From Monomorium pharaonis (Eukaryota; Arthropoda; Insecta; Hymenoptera; Formicidae), in assembly GCF_013373865.1 (NCBI RefSeq), contig NC_050470.1, positions 806,001 to 870,000 of the forward strand: a stretch of DNA of 64,000 bases, in the 5' to 3' direction. A program made the position numbers and the translations under genes. Positions 49,901 through 61,912 of this stretch are shown piece by piece (the stretch's first letter is position 1; the number at the start of each line of letters is the position of its first letter). The notes under the pieces were generated by a model. It did no database searches and had not been told where the DNA came from. It was given only the letters and a program-made list of their open reading frames with translations.

Positions 49901-52900
49901 CTTCCTGCGTGGCAAGCCGCCTCCCCCGTTTATCGGCACCGACGGCTTTACGACGGCTCTAACGAGTCCGGCGCGTTTGACTCGTTTTTCTTCCATGCCA
50001 GCCTAGCACAATGTTAGTAACCTGGTTTCCTGGCGATAGCGTTCGCGTTCTGCTCGATACCCGACCGCGGTACGTGCCACGTACGTGCCAGTTTTCCCAG
50101 TAATGGCGAAGGATCCTTCCCTCAGCGGGGCCTCTCTCGTCGTTACGAACTCGTCATCGTGTGTATCTACCCTACATACGAGGGGAGATTTGCGAAGCGC
50201 GAATGTCTAATTGAAATTTAGTTACGAGGCTTTATCTCTCGACAGGGGCATTGCGAGAAGGCTCGTTCATCAGCACGAAGGGACCGCGAATTTCTAGAAT
50301 TATATAATCACACGCGACTCGGATGTATGCAACTCGGAGCGAACGTAATTTTCCTTCCGCACGATGCCGTCCGTCGTCATCCGTTGAATCGCATCTTGAT
50401 TATCTCGGATTTCTTCTCGTAATCACAGAGATCACGTTATTTTCTGATAGACGACGTCTCTCGTTGGCGGCCAATGATCACGATATCCTAGTCGGACTAG
50501 TACGGGCCTTGACGATACTATACAATCGGTATTTGTCTCTAAGCGAAACGTTGTTTTCTGTTCGCACAATTGCGTACGCAATCGCCGTGCCTTCGTAACG
50601 CAGCCTCTAATCAGCCAGAAATTGCAGTCCGACACGGCTGCGTGCGTACGGCGAATTATCGTTGCGCCATTAACGACGTAGAACCAAAACCGATACGTAG
50701 GAATGTTCGATTCGAGTTTTACTGTTAAACGAAAGTAGGTAACGGCCGCGGAGGCTCAATCGACGATTCGATATCGCGAATATCGATGGCGAATATAATA
50801 CGTGCGTATCGATCGGATGTAAAACGAGAGAGAGTCCCATTCTTCCCGTTCTTCCCGCCGCGCCGTCCGCCGCTCGTAATAACCCGACTCGTCGTTGCCC
50901 GGAGCCATCAGCCGTTCGCCCCGCGTCTCGCGCTCTTCAAGGTGCGGATAATTGCATGCGCGCGCGGGGCCTATCTCTGGCTAATCAGTCATAGATCGCG
51001 GGCCGATGCGCGTGTACACGGTGCTCCGCATCAGCGATCGTCACGCCATTGGACGTGTTGCAGCTCGCCCGGAGGGAAGAGGAGAGAACTCTCGGGGGCG
51101 TGGGGGCGTAGGGGCGTTGGGGCGAGCGGCGAGAGGATGGAGGAAGGGAAGAAGAGGGGGTGCGCGAGTGGGACGCGGTAGTGAGTAACCACCACGAAGC
51201 GACTCTCTCTACCGCGTGTGGCGAGGAAGAGAGAGGGACTTATGGGAGACGAGAGAGAGAAAGAGGGACCATTAACGTTGGTGGCCGTTGACCCCCCGGT
51301 TGACGCGGCGGCGGCGGCAGGGATATACGGGCGAGTGGTGGAAGAAAGGAGGGCACTGAAGTGGGGGATCGGCCGACCGATCGATCCCTCCGCGTGCGCC
51401 TCAGAACTGTGCTGGCGATCGTGATGAATGGTCGGCCGTCGATCGATCGATGGCTTCGGAGCGATTTGTAATTAATATGCTTCCCCGAGAGTTCCGGGGG
51501 TCGACGACCCTTGCCTGGACACTCGCGATATGTGCGGTACTCTCGGGGAAGGCTAATCGTTTTTATTTTTATCGTCTTTGTTACAGTAGGTAGACAGTAT
51601 CCTTCTCGACGCTAAACGTCGCCGTATTCAATCTTTATTTATTACATCTCCTCTTGTCACTCTCTCCTCTTAATTCTCGCGCAGGCTGAAACTGAACTTT
51701 TCATCCGTGCCAAACACGCTCGGAAAAATGAATCTCGCGATTTATTCAGCCTGATAAATTGGTGTCACCGAACTGGGATCACCGATAATGCACGCGGCGC
51801 GACATTTTCGGCGGGGAATTAACGCGCCCGCGCTCGCGCATTATGCGGTGTAGCTGGAGGCGCGACGTCGTTCCGGCGTTGTCGAGGTCTCTCCGCGTGA
51901 TCCCGTGTCCGATCTGTCGCGAGCGAACGGGTCATGTTGAATTTAATGAGATTGTACGAGCGCAGTGGACACGGTTCGCCGAAGCGGCCGGGCATCCGGT
52001 CGCTCTTTCCCTCTTTCCCTCTTTCCCCGCCTGTCGTGTCGCGCTGAATCGAAACGAATCGGCGTCGATATCGATTTCCTGCTCCGGCGTGTGTTTGGAC
52101 GCGCTTGCCGCTCCAGCGATGCGCCGCGCTCGCGCGCGAGTTCCGATCTAATCCGGACTCGCGCGCGACAGCAGTTACGTCACTTTTATGCGGTACGTGT
52201 TTGTATGGCGTACCGCGTTTGCACAACCGGAGATAGTTGACAAGGGTGTCCTCAGAAAACGTTGAAAGCCGCATTGAGAGCGTATCGAATGCGCGATACA
52301 CTGTGTGCATTTACAGGCTTGACCCGCGATAGCATGGCGCATTATCCTTATCGGATACTCACACGCCAGTCTACTCCAGACTTGATCGTGTTACGCGGTG
52401 CGTAACAAAACAAAAACAAAAAAACCCCACGGAATGTGTTATTCAGTCTCGGGGTCACTCGTACGTAGATTAACTATTAAAAACTACTCGCGTAGAAAAC
52501 ATTATGGAGACTTAACGTAATGCGGCAGTCACGTCGAGCGTTTCAACGAGGTCGAAACACACGCGCCTCGTGATCTCCTCTGTTTAATTTCACTTACGCA
52601 ACTGTAGAAGCGATTAGAATTTTTTTCTGTGCTTCGTCCCGGTCGAGATGTTGTTCTACTGCGGGCAATTAATTAAATTGGCGTTACGGATCGTTTGCCG
52701 TTCGATCTTTATATAGCGCATGCGTCGCGAATCCATCGCCGGCACGGAGAAATCATCAATTATTCTCAAAACACCGAAATTAATTTCGCTGACATTTAAA
52801 ATTGTCAATCTTGCATTTTGTATTTCGTATTTTCGAATCAACACTAAGCGATCAACACTAATAGCAACAGTGACGTAAAGTAAATTGCATTCTGACTATT

Positions 52901-54855
52901 AATCACGATTTTAATTTTGTATAATTTTATTGAATGAATTTTAATTTAAATATTAATTTTCTCGATTTGGCCAGTATTTTTAGGCATGCTGTAATCATGT
53001 GTATTTCCTCCAGATACTTTTGTTGGCGGCTCTCTCACGCGACAAAAAAAAAAAACTACGCACAAGCAGGTAGGTATATACAGTCACATTAATAGACGTG
53101 ACGCATGAAAAACTTGCAGCCACGTCAGCCAGCTTAGCCTATATATCGATTGACGGTTCATGCCGGGTCGCACGCTCTTGGGGAGATTTGCTTGAGAGGC
53201 GCGAGAAATTGAACGTTCCAAATTTTATTGTGTATTTTTGCGGGAACAATTTCGCGGGGCGACGCGCTGAATGCGTGTGAATTATGACGGTGAATATCGT
53301 TGTTAAAACAATGCCGCATGTAATATGCAGTATGCGCGTATGGGTAAAAGGCTTAGGCGGTGCTCTGTTTAACACGCTTTCCTGGCGGTCATATATTAAA
53401 TGGCGCTGCCTATAAGGTTAATAAGATCCTTCATCAACTGAAATTAATTAAACGCATATATTATTTTTGCTTTTTTTTATGTGCGTAAAACGTTTGTGTT
53501 TCCCTCACATTTCCTTGCTTCGACGACTACCGGTTACCGAATGTTACTAAACGACAAACCAAAACATAGTAGAAAATGGCTTGATAATTGTTTGGAGAAT
53601 TCTCAAGTCGTTAATATCCCATTATTTTTTAAAAAAATTGCTATTTTTATTTAAAAATTGTGAAAAATAACCATTTTCTGTCACAGCTTGTACTTATCTT
53701 TATATTAGCTCGTATTATGTCACATCTATTATATTCTAAATGTCTGCTAAGAATCATCGGGATACCAATAATTAAAATTTATAGATGTCAAGATATACGT
53801 ATATCTAACAGGAGCAACGAACGGTTTTGACTCGATGTATATTAGCAACATGTATCTAGAACATGTATATTTCCATCCAACGTCGCAGTTTTTTTTGCAA
53901 TAATTTTTGCAATAATATCAACGTTGCTCACCTCTGGAGATCGCGACTCTGTAATCGAATCGTCAATAATTCGCGGCGAACGGCAGTAAAGTGGAACGCG
54001 TAGCAATTGCCAGTTGAGCGTTCACCGTACCGTCATTATTGGGCCGAACGATCGGACGTTCATCTCTTGTCTTTTTACGTGACAAAACGTCGATCGGTTA
54101 GTAGCACGGTCAATTTCTCGCATAGAACATCGACGCACCCTGGTAATTAACGTCGTCGTCATTTATTGCGATACTTTGAGAGTGATTAGAAAATCGCGGC
54201 GAGCCGTTAAACGAAATATGCTATTTTAGCCGTTGGCTAATTATTTCTAACGTTGAATCATTTAGAGTAGGATTGTGACCTTTGAGCGCAATCAATTCGT
54301 TCGGGAGAGCGGTTGAATCGGATCTTCACGGATTCGATACTCGTCTGGAATCGTAATTAGGACGTGTAGATCGAAATCGTAAAAACTGAGTGCTGGATCG
54401 ACGGCGCTCGGATGATCGAGCGTGTCGACTGCCGCGCCGAAAATCACCGCGCGTAATGCGCTACGCTTGTTAAATAACGGTTACATGTTCGCCCGTTTGC
54501 TTCAAGCCTTTGCGAAATTATTGCGAGTAATGACTGCCTTTCGAAATCCCGAATTCGATGACTGACCTTTTCGCGTTGAAATAAAAGTGTTGCGTTCGGA
54601 AAGATCTTGCGTCGTTGATCATTTCAGAAATATCAATACGTATATTTATTGTTACATCGCTAATTGTTTTACGGGTTCCATCCAGGAGGCTCCTGAAGGG
54701 TTACCTAGAGAATACAAGCCGTCATAAAACTGTCGATAGTCCTCTCAAATAAAATAACAACATAAAATGTCCCCCAAAGAAGAGAATTCTATGACGAAAA
54801 TTCAATACACTGAATGAAGAGCCAGTGATACCTTTCTTTTTTCCACAATCAGCTA
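46916..54855. other. Non-coding stretch downstream of the IPPK exon
   Basis: I looked for later IPPK motifs such as EIKPK and CRYC on the plus strand and saw none. Open frames at 47,190-47,450, 47,792-48,346 (minus) and 51,819-52,310 (minus) match no family. A 41-codon frame at 49,695-49,820 looks protein-like but short. Composition is CpG-rich to about 52,300 and AT-rich afterwards. It may be a long IPPK intron. Confidence 0.4.
49695..49820 (+). CDS. Small open reading frame, 41 codons, function unknown
   Basis: ATG to TAA encodes 41 residues with a helical, charged middle (FSEEELLRYVLP, then SLERIGQR) and no low-complexity repeat. The frame stays open for about a dozen codons before the ATG. 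A weak donor-like GTAAAT occurs just before the stop, so it could instead be part of an exon. I do not recognise the sequence, and an open stretch of this size is common by chance in CpG-rich DNA. Confidence 0.15.
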   Translation: MAFDSKTVDVSTVSWFPRFSEEELLRYVLPVSLERIGQRVN

Positions 54856-54863
54856 CAATACAC
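54856..54863. repeat. Target-site duplication, left copy
   Basis: CAATACAC, identical to 55,585-55,592 on the other side of the hAT-type element. Eight bases is the diagnostic hAT duplication length. Confidence 0.85.
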
Positions 54864-55584
54864 TAGAGGTGGAGATAGTCATCACCATCGAAAATTACCG
54901 ATAGTTTGATATCTAATTATCGATAGTTTTCGATAATACAAAATATATTTATAAAACGTATTTTGTGCATTATTACATAATGCGTTTACAAAATTATTCA
55001 AGTTAATTAGTCGTATAAATACAGAATTTTAAAAAGTGTTCGAATATATTTGTAAGTTTTCAGGGACATTAATAAAATTAAGGAGGATGTGATTAAAATA
55101 AAAATTTATGATTTGATTATATTTTACAAAAAATTTTAATGAAAAAGAAATTGTTTTTATTATATTCGTTTACATAAAATTGTATATTATATTATATTTA
55201 AATTGTAAAAATTAAAAAACTATCAAAATATTTCAGTTAAACAACAAGTTTGATTCTAGCAGTAAATATTTGTTGCTGTAGCTACTTTTAAGAATTAATA
55301 AATTTAGCTTCGGCAGAAACGACATTACCTGTTCTTATTTTAAAGGCACATTTTAGCTGTCATGGCTAAATTTTAGCTTCGGTAACGAATCCTTTTTTTG
55401 TATGTACATTCTGCTTCTATCATTATTAAAATTTGTCTTTGTAATAACATTTATAATGGCAATAAAAAATAAAACAAACTATCGAAAACTATCGATAGTT
55501 GCAAAAATATTATCGATAATTTTTGATAGTTAAAACTATCGATAATTAGTGCATCAATAGTGCATCAAGAGTTCTCCACCTCTA
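54864..55584. mobile_element. Non-autonomous hAT-type transposon, 721 bp
   Basis: The element starts TAGAGGTGGAGA and ends with the exact inverted copy TCTCCACCTCTA, a 12-bp terminal repeat. Perfect 8-bp duplications (CAATACAC) flank it. Short TAGxGG/CAGxGG-type ends plus an 8-bp duplication define the hAT superfamily. The interior is AT-rich with no transposase, so it needs a helper. Subterminal regions are packed with ATCGATAG-like words. Exact TATCGATA occurs at 54,918, 55,490, 55,511 and 55,537. Subterminal repeats are typical transposase-binding sites in hAT elements. The intact duplications and ends suggest a fairly recent insertion. Confidence 0.88.
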
Positions 55585-55592
55585 CAATACAC
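55585..55592. repeat. Target-site duplication, right copy
   Basis: CAATACAC, identical to the left copy at 54,856-54,863. A third similar word (ACAATAC) follows at 55,598, so local repetition slightly weakens the duplication call, but the element ends fix it. Confidence 0.85.
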
Positions 55593-55932
55593 TGTTACAA
55601 TACATCAAAATGCTACTATATTTAATAATTTAAAATGTTTAGACTTGAAAACTTTGTTTTTGATTGTAGCGAGTGAGCTATAGCATATGAGATATAATAT
55701 GTGTATAGTTGAAGGGAGAAACTTGAAAATGGGACGATTGTGTTCGTGTGTTTTTTCGTCTTAATACTTGTCATCGAGCGAAAATTAGAGTGCCATGGTG
55801 ACTGAATTAATTTTCGAAGCGTTCCAGAACCTTTTCTTAGCTTCATCGATTGATAGCGTTCGTAAAGCCGCGACGAGCAAGTCGAGCGTGCTTGGAAACA
55901 ACAGACGAGAGCGACTCGGCTGTTATCTTTAA

Positions 55933-56937
55933 TCCTTTAAGCAAAAAAATTATTGGATGGTTCAACTTAAGTAATATAAAAAAAAATTACAAATTCAAGA
56001 TAAAACTTAATCAAATTCAACCTATTCCTGAAATTAAAGTTTATACTCACACACACACAAAATAACTTCTCTACAAAAATAGTAATATCTGAATTTTATT
56101 CAACTTAAGTGATATTTTCTTTTAAGGAAAAAATTACAAATTCAAAATAGAACTTTTAATCAAATTCAACCTAAGTGGTATATACTTTTGGATGGTTCAA
56201 CCTAAATATTATACTCACACATAAATTAACTTCTCTACAATAATAATGATATCTAAATATTTTGCGCCAATTATAAGAACAAATATTTTTATAAAAACTA
56301 AAACATTATTACTATTCTTTAGCCAGTTTTTATAATACAAAATTTTTTAGATTTGACACTATAAAATTAAAGTATTACGTTTTTTTTTTCTACAAAAGTA
56401 ATGATATATATAGAAAATGCGCCAACTATAAAGTAGATGTTTATACAAGCTAGAACACCTACTTTATTATGCTTTGGCTGACATTATAGTTTAATTTTTT
56501 ATTAAGCCCGTATCAGACTAGAGATTGATATTGAGATTGAAATGAAATATAACCAATTAGTTAGTCAAATTCTAATTCAATCTCAATCTCAATCTCTAGT
56601 CTGATATAGCTTTGATTGTCTTAAGTTTGTCTTTAGATACAATTTCGTTAATTACGAAGTATTTTAACGATAAACTTAAGAAGATTCTTAAATATAAGAT
56701 TAAACTATAAATATTAGCCTTTTGTATTAAATATTGGCTGCTGTGCGCCGATACGAGGCTGCTGTGCGCCTGCAAAAAACAATTGTCAGGAAGTATATTG
56801 GCAAAGAGTAAAGAAAATAATATTGAGCTGGTAAATAAGTTTTAATACAAACAAATTATAAATATTACAAATAAATATTTTAATACAAATAAATATTTTA
56901 CTACAAAAACTTGGCGCTGCTAAACCGAATAATTTGC
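55933..56937 (+). repeat. Giant inverted repeat, left arm (1,005 bp)
   Basis: This arm is the reverse complement of 57,289-58,293. Outer ends TCCTTTAAGC/GCTTAAAGGA and inner ends CCGAATAATTTGC/GCAAATTATTCGG define equal arms of 1,005 bp. Every internal block I compared matched, and the coordinates of paired bases sum to a constant, so there is no net indel. Inside are partly duplicated units (TTCAACTTAAGT at 55,961 and 56,102; AACTTCTCTACAA twice), TTGGCGC words, a GGCTGCTGTGCGCC doublet (56,737-56,773) and a nested 92-bp MITE. There is no coding capacity. No target duplication is visible outside the arms. It could be a foldback element, an inverted segmental duplication or an assembly artefact. 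Confidence 0.85.
56511..56606. mobile_element. Nested hairpin MITE in the left arm
   Basis: TCAGACTAGAGATTGA and its inverted copy bound a 92-bp near-palindrome, with TA on each side (56,511-56,512 and 56,605-56,606). A TA duplication and short inverted ends fit a Tc1/mariner-type miniature element. The same element sits at the mirror position in the right arm, so its insertion predates the arm duplication. Confidence 0.65.
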
Positions 56938-57003
56938 CAGCTCTTCCTTTTTCTCTTGTATGTGCATCTGAATGTGTGTGTGTGTGTGCGTGTGTGTGTG
57001 TGT

Positions 57004-57056
<53 letters not shown>

Positions 57057-57288
57057 AGTATATAACTTAGTTTATAGAGAAGCGATTTACTTAAGTTTAG
57101 TATAATATAACTTATTAGTTTATAAGGAAGCGATTTACTTTTAAGAAAGTAGTATCTGTCTCTTATGCGTGCATACGTTCGAATACCTGTCTCTCTCTTT
57201 TTCTTTCTCTCTCTCTCATGCATGCGTGTATGTTATATGTATTGTTTTAATATGTAAGTGAGATTGTAAAAAAATGATTTGTATTAAA
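56938..57288. repeat. Spacer of the giant inverted repeat, with TG microsatellite
   Basis: The 351-bp spacer is not symmetrical. It holds a TG tract (56,973-57,054, with CG and GG interruptions), then two degenerate copies of a unit of about 40 bp ending AAGCGATTTACTT (57,054-57,092 and 57,096-57,140), then a CT-rich patch (57,190-57,216). No gene is seen. The open frame on the minus strand here is a Thr-His run from the repeat. Confidence 0.85.
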
Positions 57289-58293
57289 GCAAATTATTCG
57301 GTTTAGCAGCGCCAAGTTTTTGTAGTAAAATATTTATTTGTATTAAAATATTTATTTGTAATATTTATAATTTGTTTGTATTAAAACTTATTTACCAGCT
57401 CAATATTATTTTCTTTACTCTTTGCCAATATACTTCCTGACAATTGTTTTTTGCAGGCGCACAGCAGCCTCGTATCGGCGCACAGCAGCCAATATTTAAT
57501 ACAAAAGGCTAATATTTATAGTTTAATCTTATATTTAAGAATCTTCTTAAGTTTATCGTTAAAATACTTCGTAATTAACGAAATTGTATCTAAAGACAAA
57601 CTTAAGACAATCAAAGCTATATCAGACTAGAGATTGAGATTGAGATTGAATTAGAATTTGACTAACTAATTGGTTATATTTCATTTCAATCTCAATATCA
57701 ATCTCTAGTCTGATACGGGCTTAATAAAAAATTAAACTATAATGTCAGCCAAAGCATAATAAAGTAGGTGTTCTAGCTTGTATAAACATCTACTTTATAG
57801 TTGGCGCATTTTCTATATATATCATTACTTTTGTAGAAAAAAAAAACGTAATACTTTAATTTTATAGTGTCAAATCTAAAAAATTTTGTATTATAAAAAC
57901 TGGCTAAAGAATAGTAATAATGTTTTAGTTTTTATAAAAATATTTGTTCTTATAATTGGCGCAAAATATTTAGATATCATTATTATTGTAGAGAAGTTAA
58001 TTTATGTGTGAGTATAATATTTAGGTTGAACCATCCAAAAGTATATACCACTTAGGTTGAATTTGATTAAAAGTTCTATTTTGAATTTGTAATTTTTTCC
58101 TTAAAAGAAAATATCACTTAAGTTGAATAAAATTCAGATATTACTATTTTTGTAGAGAAGTTATTTTGTGTGTGTGTGAGTATAAACTTTAATTTCAGGA
58201 ATAGGTTGAATTTGATTAAGTTTTATCTTGAATTTGTAATTTTTTTTTATATTACTTAAGTTGAACCATCCAATAATTTTTTTGCTTAAAGGA
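57289..58293 (-). repeat. Giant inverted repeat, right arm (1,005 bp)
   Basis: Exact mirror of the left arm as far as compared, including the GGCTGCTGTGCGCC doublet, the TTGGCGC words and the nested MITE. The arm ends only 79 bp before the assembly gap. Sequence just beyond it (AAAACCAAACACTTGGCGCC) echoes the TTGGCGC words inside the arm. The same repeat family may therefore continue into the unresolved region. Confidence 0.85.
57620..57715. mobile_element. Nested hairpin MITE in the right arm
   Basis: Mirror copy of the element at 56,511-56,606, again with TA at both edges. It confirms that the arms were copied as a unit after the MITE inserted. Confidence 0.65.
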
Positions 58294-58372
58294 AAAACCA
58301 AACACTTGGCGCCTTTTTTTACCTTTTTTAAAAAGGTAATTTTGTTGGGATATCACACATTTTATAGTGTTT

Positions 58373-58872
58373 NNNNNNNNNNNNNNNNNNNNNNNNNNNN
58401 NNNNNNNNNNNNNNNNNNNNNNNNNNNNNNNNNNNNNNNNNNNNNNNNNNNNNNNNNNNNNNNNNNNNNNNNNNNNNNNNNNNNNNNNNNNNNNNNNNNN
58501 NNNNNNNNNNNNNNNNNNNNNNNNNNNNNNNNNNNNNNNNNNNNNNNNNNNNNNNNNNNNNNNNNNNNNNNNNNNNNNNNNNNNNNNNNNNNNNNNNNNN
58601 NNNNNNNNNNNNNNNNNNNNNNNNNNNNNNNNNNNNNNNNNNNNNNNNNNNNNNNNNNNNNNNNNNNNNNNNNNNNNNNNNNNNNNNNNNNNNNNNNNNN
58701 NNNNNNNNNNNNNNNNNNNNNNNNNNNNNNNNNNNNNNNNNNNNNNNNNNNNNNNNNNNNNNNNNNNNNNNNNNNNNNNNNNNNNNNNNNNNNNNNNNNN
58801 NNNNNNNNNNNNNNNNNNNNNNNNNNNNNNNNNNNNNNNNNNNNNNNNNNNNNNNNNNNNNNNNNNNNNNNN
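58373..58872. other. Assembly gap, 500 N
   Basis: Exactly 500 undetermined bases, which looks like a default gap size, so the true distance is unknown. Open frames across it are artefacts. Any exon or the rest of a repeat could be missing here. Confidence 0.98.
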
Positions 58873-60665
58873 ATATTTATACGCAATCGTGCTGCTCCTT
58901 CTTGGGAAACAAACACGAACAGGTGCTGGCGGATCGTAACTAGTTTCGATCGTGCCATCTCCTCGTTTTTATTAAGGCGAGTTATTCTTCGATTCGTACA
59001 CCTGCCACCTCACTTTTCGATCGATCCGGCCGCCGAATAACAATCTTTCGCGTTCGAAGCCTCCCGGAACAAGCCTCGGGTTTCTTGTGCACGCGAGGAG
59101 AAGCCCGGAGCTGAAATTTTATCGATTTCGCTTGCAATATTATGAATAAGAGACGATCCGGTTGCATCTTACTCTCGTTATTCTTTTTTTTTTCCACGTG
59201 CCACGCGATCGATTGCTTCGTCAACTCGATGCGATATTACATATGTACGAAATGTTTGTTAAAAGAGAGCTGAACGTTTGCTTCGCTTCGGTTGTGCAAA
59301 TCAATTGATCTTGAACGCTAATGGACAGGCCGTCGTTAAGCTCGGCGACTTTAATCAACTTTTAAATTGGCAAATAAAGCATAGCCAACACAACTATTCT
59401 CGTCATTGCAGAATCCACACGTCGCATAGCCATTAAGCGTAGCAAAAATATTATCCGCGATGAATGTTACAATGTCGTTGTGTTACAAAGATTGTCGAGA
59501 ATTCTTTCTTTTTTTTCGTTCGATATGTTTTTTTTTACGCCTGTAAGAATAAGAATAATGCAATGTTTGATTGACGTACGTTTCTATAGTCTCACTCGAA
59601 ATCGCAACACTTTAATGTAAGATGTTATATTAAATCGCGGATAATGAAAGATCACTGTCGCCGTTAATAGTTACAATAGAGATAATTATATTGACATTTC
59701 ATCTCGACGTTAACGGCTTTCTATCCGACGGAGCGCGCTTCTCTCGAAGTCTCGTTACGAGAGCCGCGAAACGACCGAGCAAAGACCCAGGAAAACGGTT
59801 TCTTCCCCTTCGAAAGCGATCTACGCCAGTGAAACACGCCATAGCCGCCGTCGCTTCTGCGTCTGTACTCTCACGCGCGACCAACCATATACGTTTGCCC
59901 GCGAATCCTTGGGATTTAATAACGTTTGCCGTCGCATGCGGAACGAAACGGTGCATTCCACTTCTCGAGAGTTAATTAAGCAAGTTGTCGAGGAGCAGCG
60001 GGGAACGCAGCTTTCCCACCGAGCGACGCGATACAGGCGCGTCGATCGATAGTAAACTATTCGCCTACAATTGACTTGGAATTGAGCGAAATGTCGCGGG
60101 CTCCGACCGGCGACTGGCGCTTTTCGTTCACGCTGGGAAATAAAGCGCGCCGCGTCCGCCTCGGCGGACTAAATTTACGACGCGCTCCTGCGGACTGTCT
60201 GCGACCTACACTCTCTCTCCGTCTGCAGCTGTGCGCTCTCGAAAAGATGACGTCTCGCCCGAGACGAGAAGCGTCCTCGAGAAGACGCCAAAGCCAGCGC
60301 GGTTGCCGGAGTGCCATGTCGTTGCTTTATCGTTTTTAAGTCCCTCCTCTTAATGTCCCTGTGACACACGTGTGTCCCGCGTAATCCTCGTCCCGCCATT
60401 TGAATCACGTTTCTTAATTTAACGCGGAATCTCACGTTTACATTTCGTTCTTCACTTACGAAAAAAAAAAAAAAAAATCTTGAACCACAACGTTCACACG
60501 TTTCCAAGTGAGATGTACGATCTGTCACTCGTACGAAAAGGCCACGACCTCGAGATGTCTCCGCCGAGATATCGCACCTTCGGAAAAGCCAGAGTATACG
60601 AGAATGTTTAAATATCATTCTCAGCGATGCATCGCGAAATCGAGAGATCACTGATCTGGACGAAG

Positions 60666-60668
<3 letters not shown>

Positions 60669-60721
<53 letters not shown>
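60669..60721. repeat. GA microsatellite, 53 bp
   Basis: About 26 uninterrupted GA units. The minus-strand frame reads as a Ser-Leu run. Confidence 0.95.
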
Positions 60722-60724
<3 letters not shown>

Positions 60725-61597
60725 CCAATGTGTACTCACTTGTGCGTATGAGTAAGGCAATAAGTAAAACTTGACTAACGAGAGACGCGAATGAATCCTT
60801 TCCCGCTGGTTTTCGCAGCGTGCATAGTTGTTGCATCGTCGTGCGGAACGTCTGTAAAAATATGTCTCTGTCCTGCTAATGTCACTTGTGGGAGGGGGAG
60901 ACAAAATATTATGAGCGAAAACTTTGAAGATATATCTGCAGCTTTGCTGTTTTTTGATTATCAAATTTCAGAAAATCAGAATATCATTTTAACAAGATGT
61001 AAAAGATAGGATCTCATGAAGAGAAAAATGAAGCCATGAACACTTGCAGCAAATGGATAACGTCAGAAAGATGCTGGTAATGTTGAGAAAAAAGTAGTTA
61101 TTATAGTAATTAAAAAGAGGAAATAAATAGAGAAAGACGGATGACAGATTAAGCCGCGTAATAGCAAGCGACAAGCGACCTCTTAATCCCTTCATATGCC
61201 TCTTTTAACTCTTTTTTATTTCTTTTACATTCGCTTAACATCTCGAAATTGACGGAAATTATTTTCATACAGCCAATCGATAGAGTTATTCGTATTAAGA
61301 ATTCTCAAAACCTATTAAAGCCATTGATTTGAATTTTTGCATATATGTAAAATGCATGCCTGCTTGTCGCATTAGGACTAGATTGTTGCGATAAATTATT
61401 TATAAATTAATTTATAAATTATTTTTTCATATTTATTAAATTCATGTCAGTTTTCTTAATTCCCGAAAATAGACAAACCTATTTGTGTTTCGGTACATTT
61501 TCTTGTAAGCAAATTATAAACAAATTTCTCACTACAATGTTTATTCCATAGCGTGATAATTAATCCTTTGAGTAAATACGCATGTGCGACTCTTTCA

Positions 61598-61599
<2 letters not shown>

Positions 61600-61654
<55 letters not shown>
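61600..61654. repeat. CT microsatellite, 55 bp
   Basis: About 27 CT units with one TTT interruption near the end. It is an inverted complement of the GA tract 900 bp earlier. Confidence 0.95.
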
Positions 61655-61662
<8 letters not shown>

Positions 61663-61912
61663 GGTTCACAAGCTTTTAAATGACATTTTTAATGAAAACG
61701 ATAAAATATCATATCTGATATTTTGTTCATATTTAATACCGTCAGAGATAGTCAGCAGTGATCCTATCGGGAGATAAAATTAGACGATGTATTTTCTGTG
61801 TGTTTATTGTTTGTTGTACAGAACTGGTAATATTTACATACGTTGCTGTTCCGTGGCATTTTTTCTCGCGCAAAAGGTCAAAATCAGATTGTTGTTCTTC
61901 ATGTGACATTTC

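Noticed and set aside
51819..52310. 163-codon minus-strand frame
   Set aside because: Arg-rich composition expected of CpG-rich DNA, with overlapping plus-strand frames of equal quality and no motif.
56786..57223. Thr-His-rich minus-strand frame
   Set aside because: It is the TG microsatellite in the spacer of the inverted repeat read as codons.
58261..59040. Open frames spanning the N gap
   Set aside because: Most of the translated length is undetermined sequence, so these are artefacts.
60669..61654. Facing GA and CT tracts as ends of a transposon
   Set aside because: The tracts are simple microsatellites with no unique terminal sequence or target duplication beyond them.
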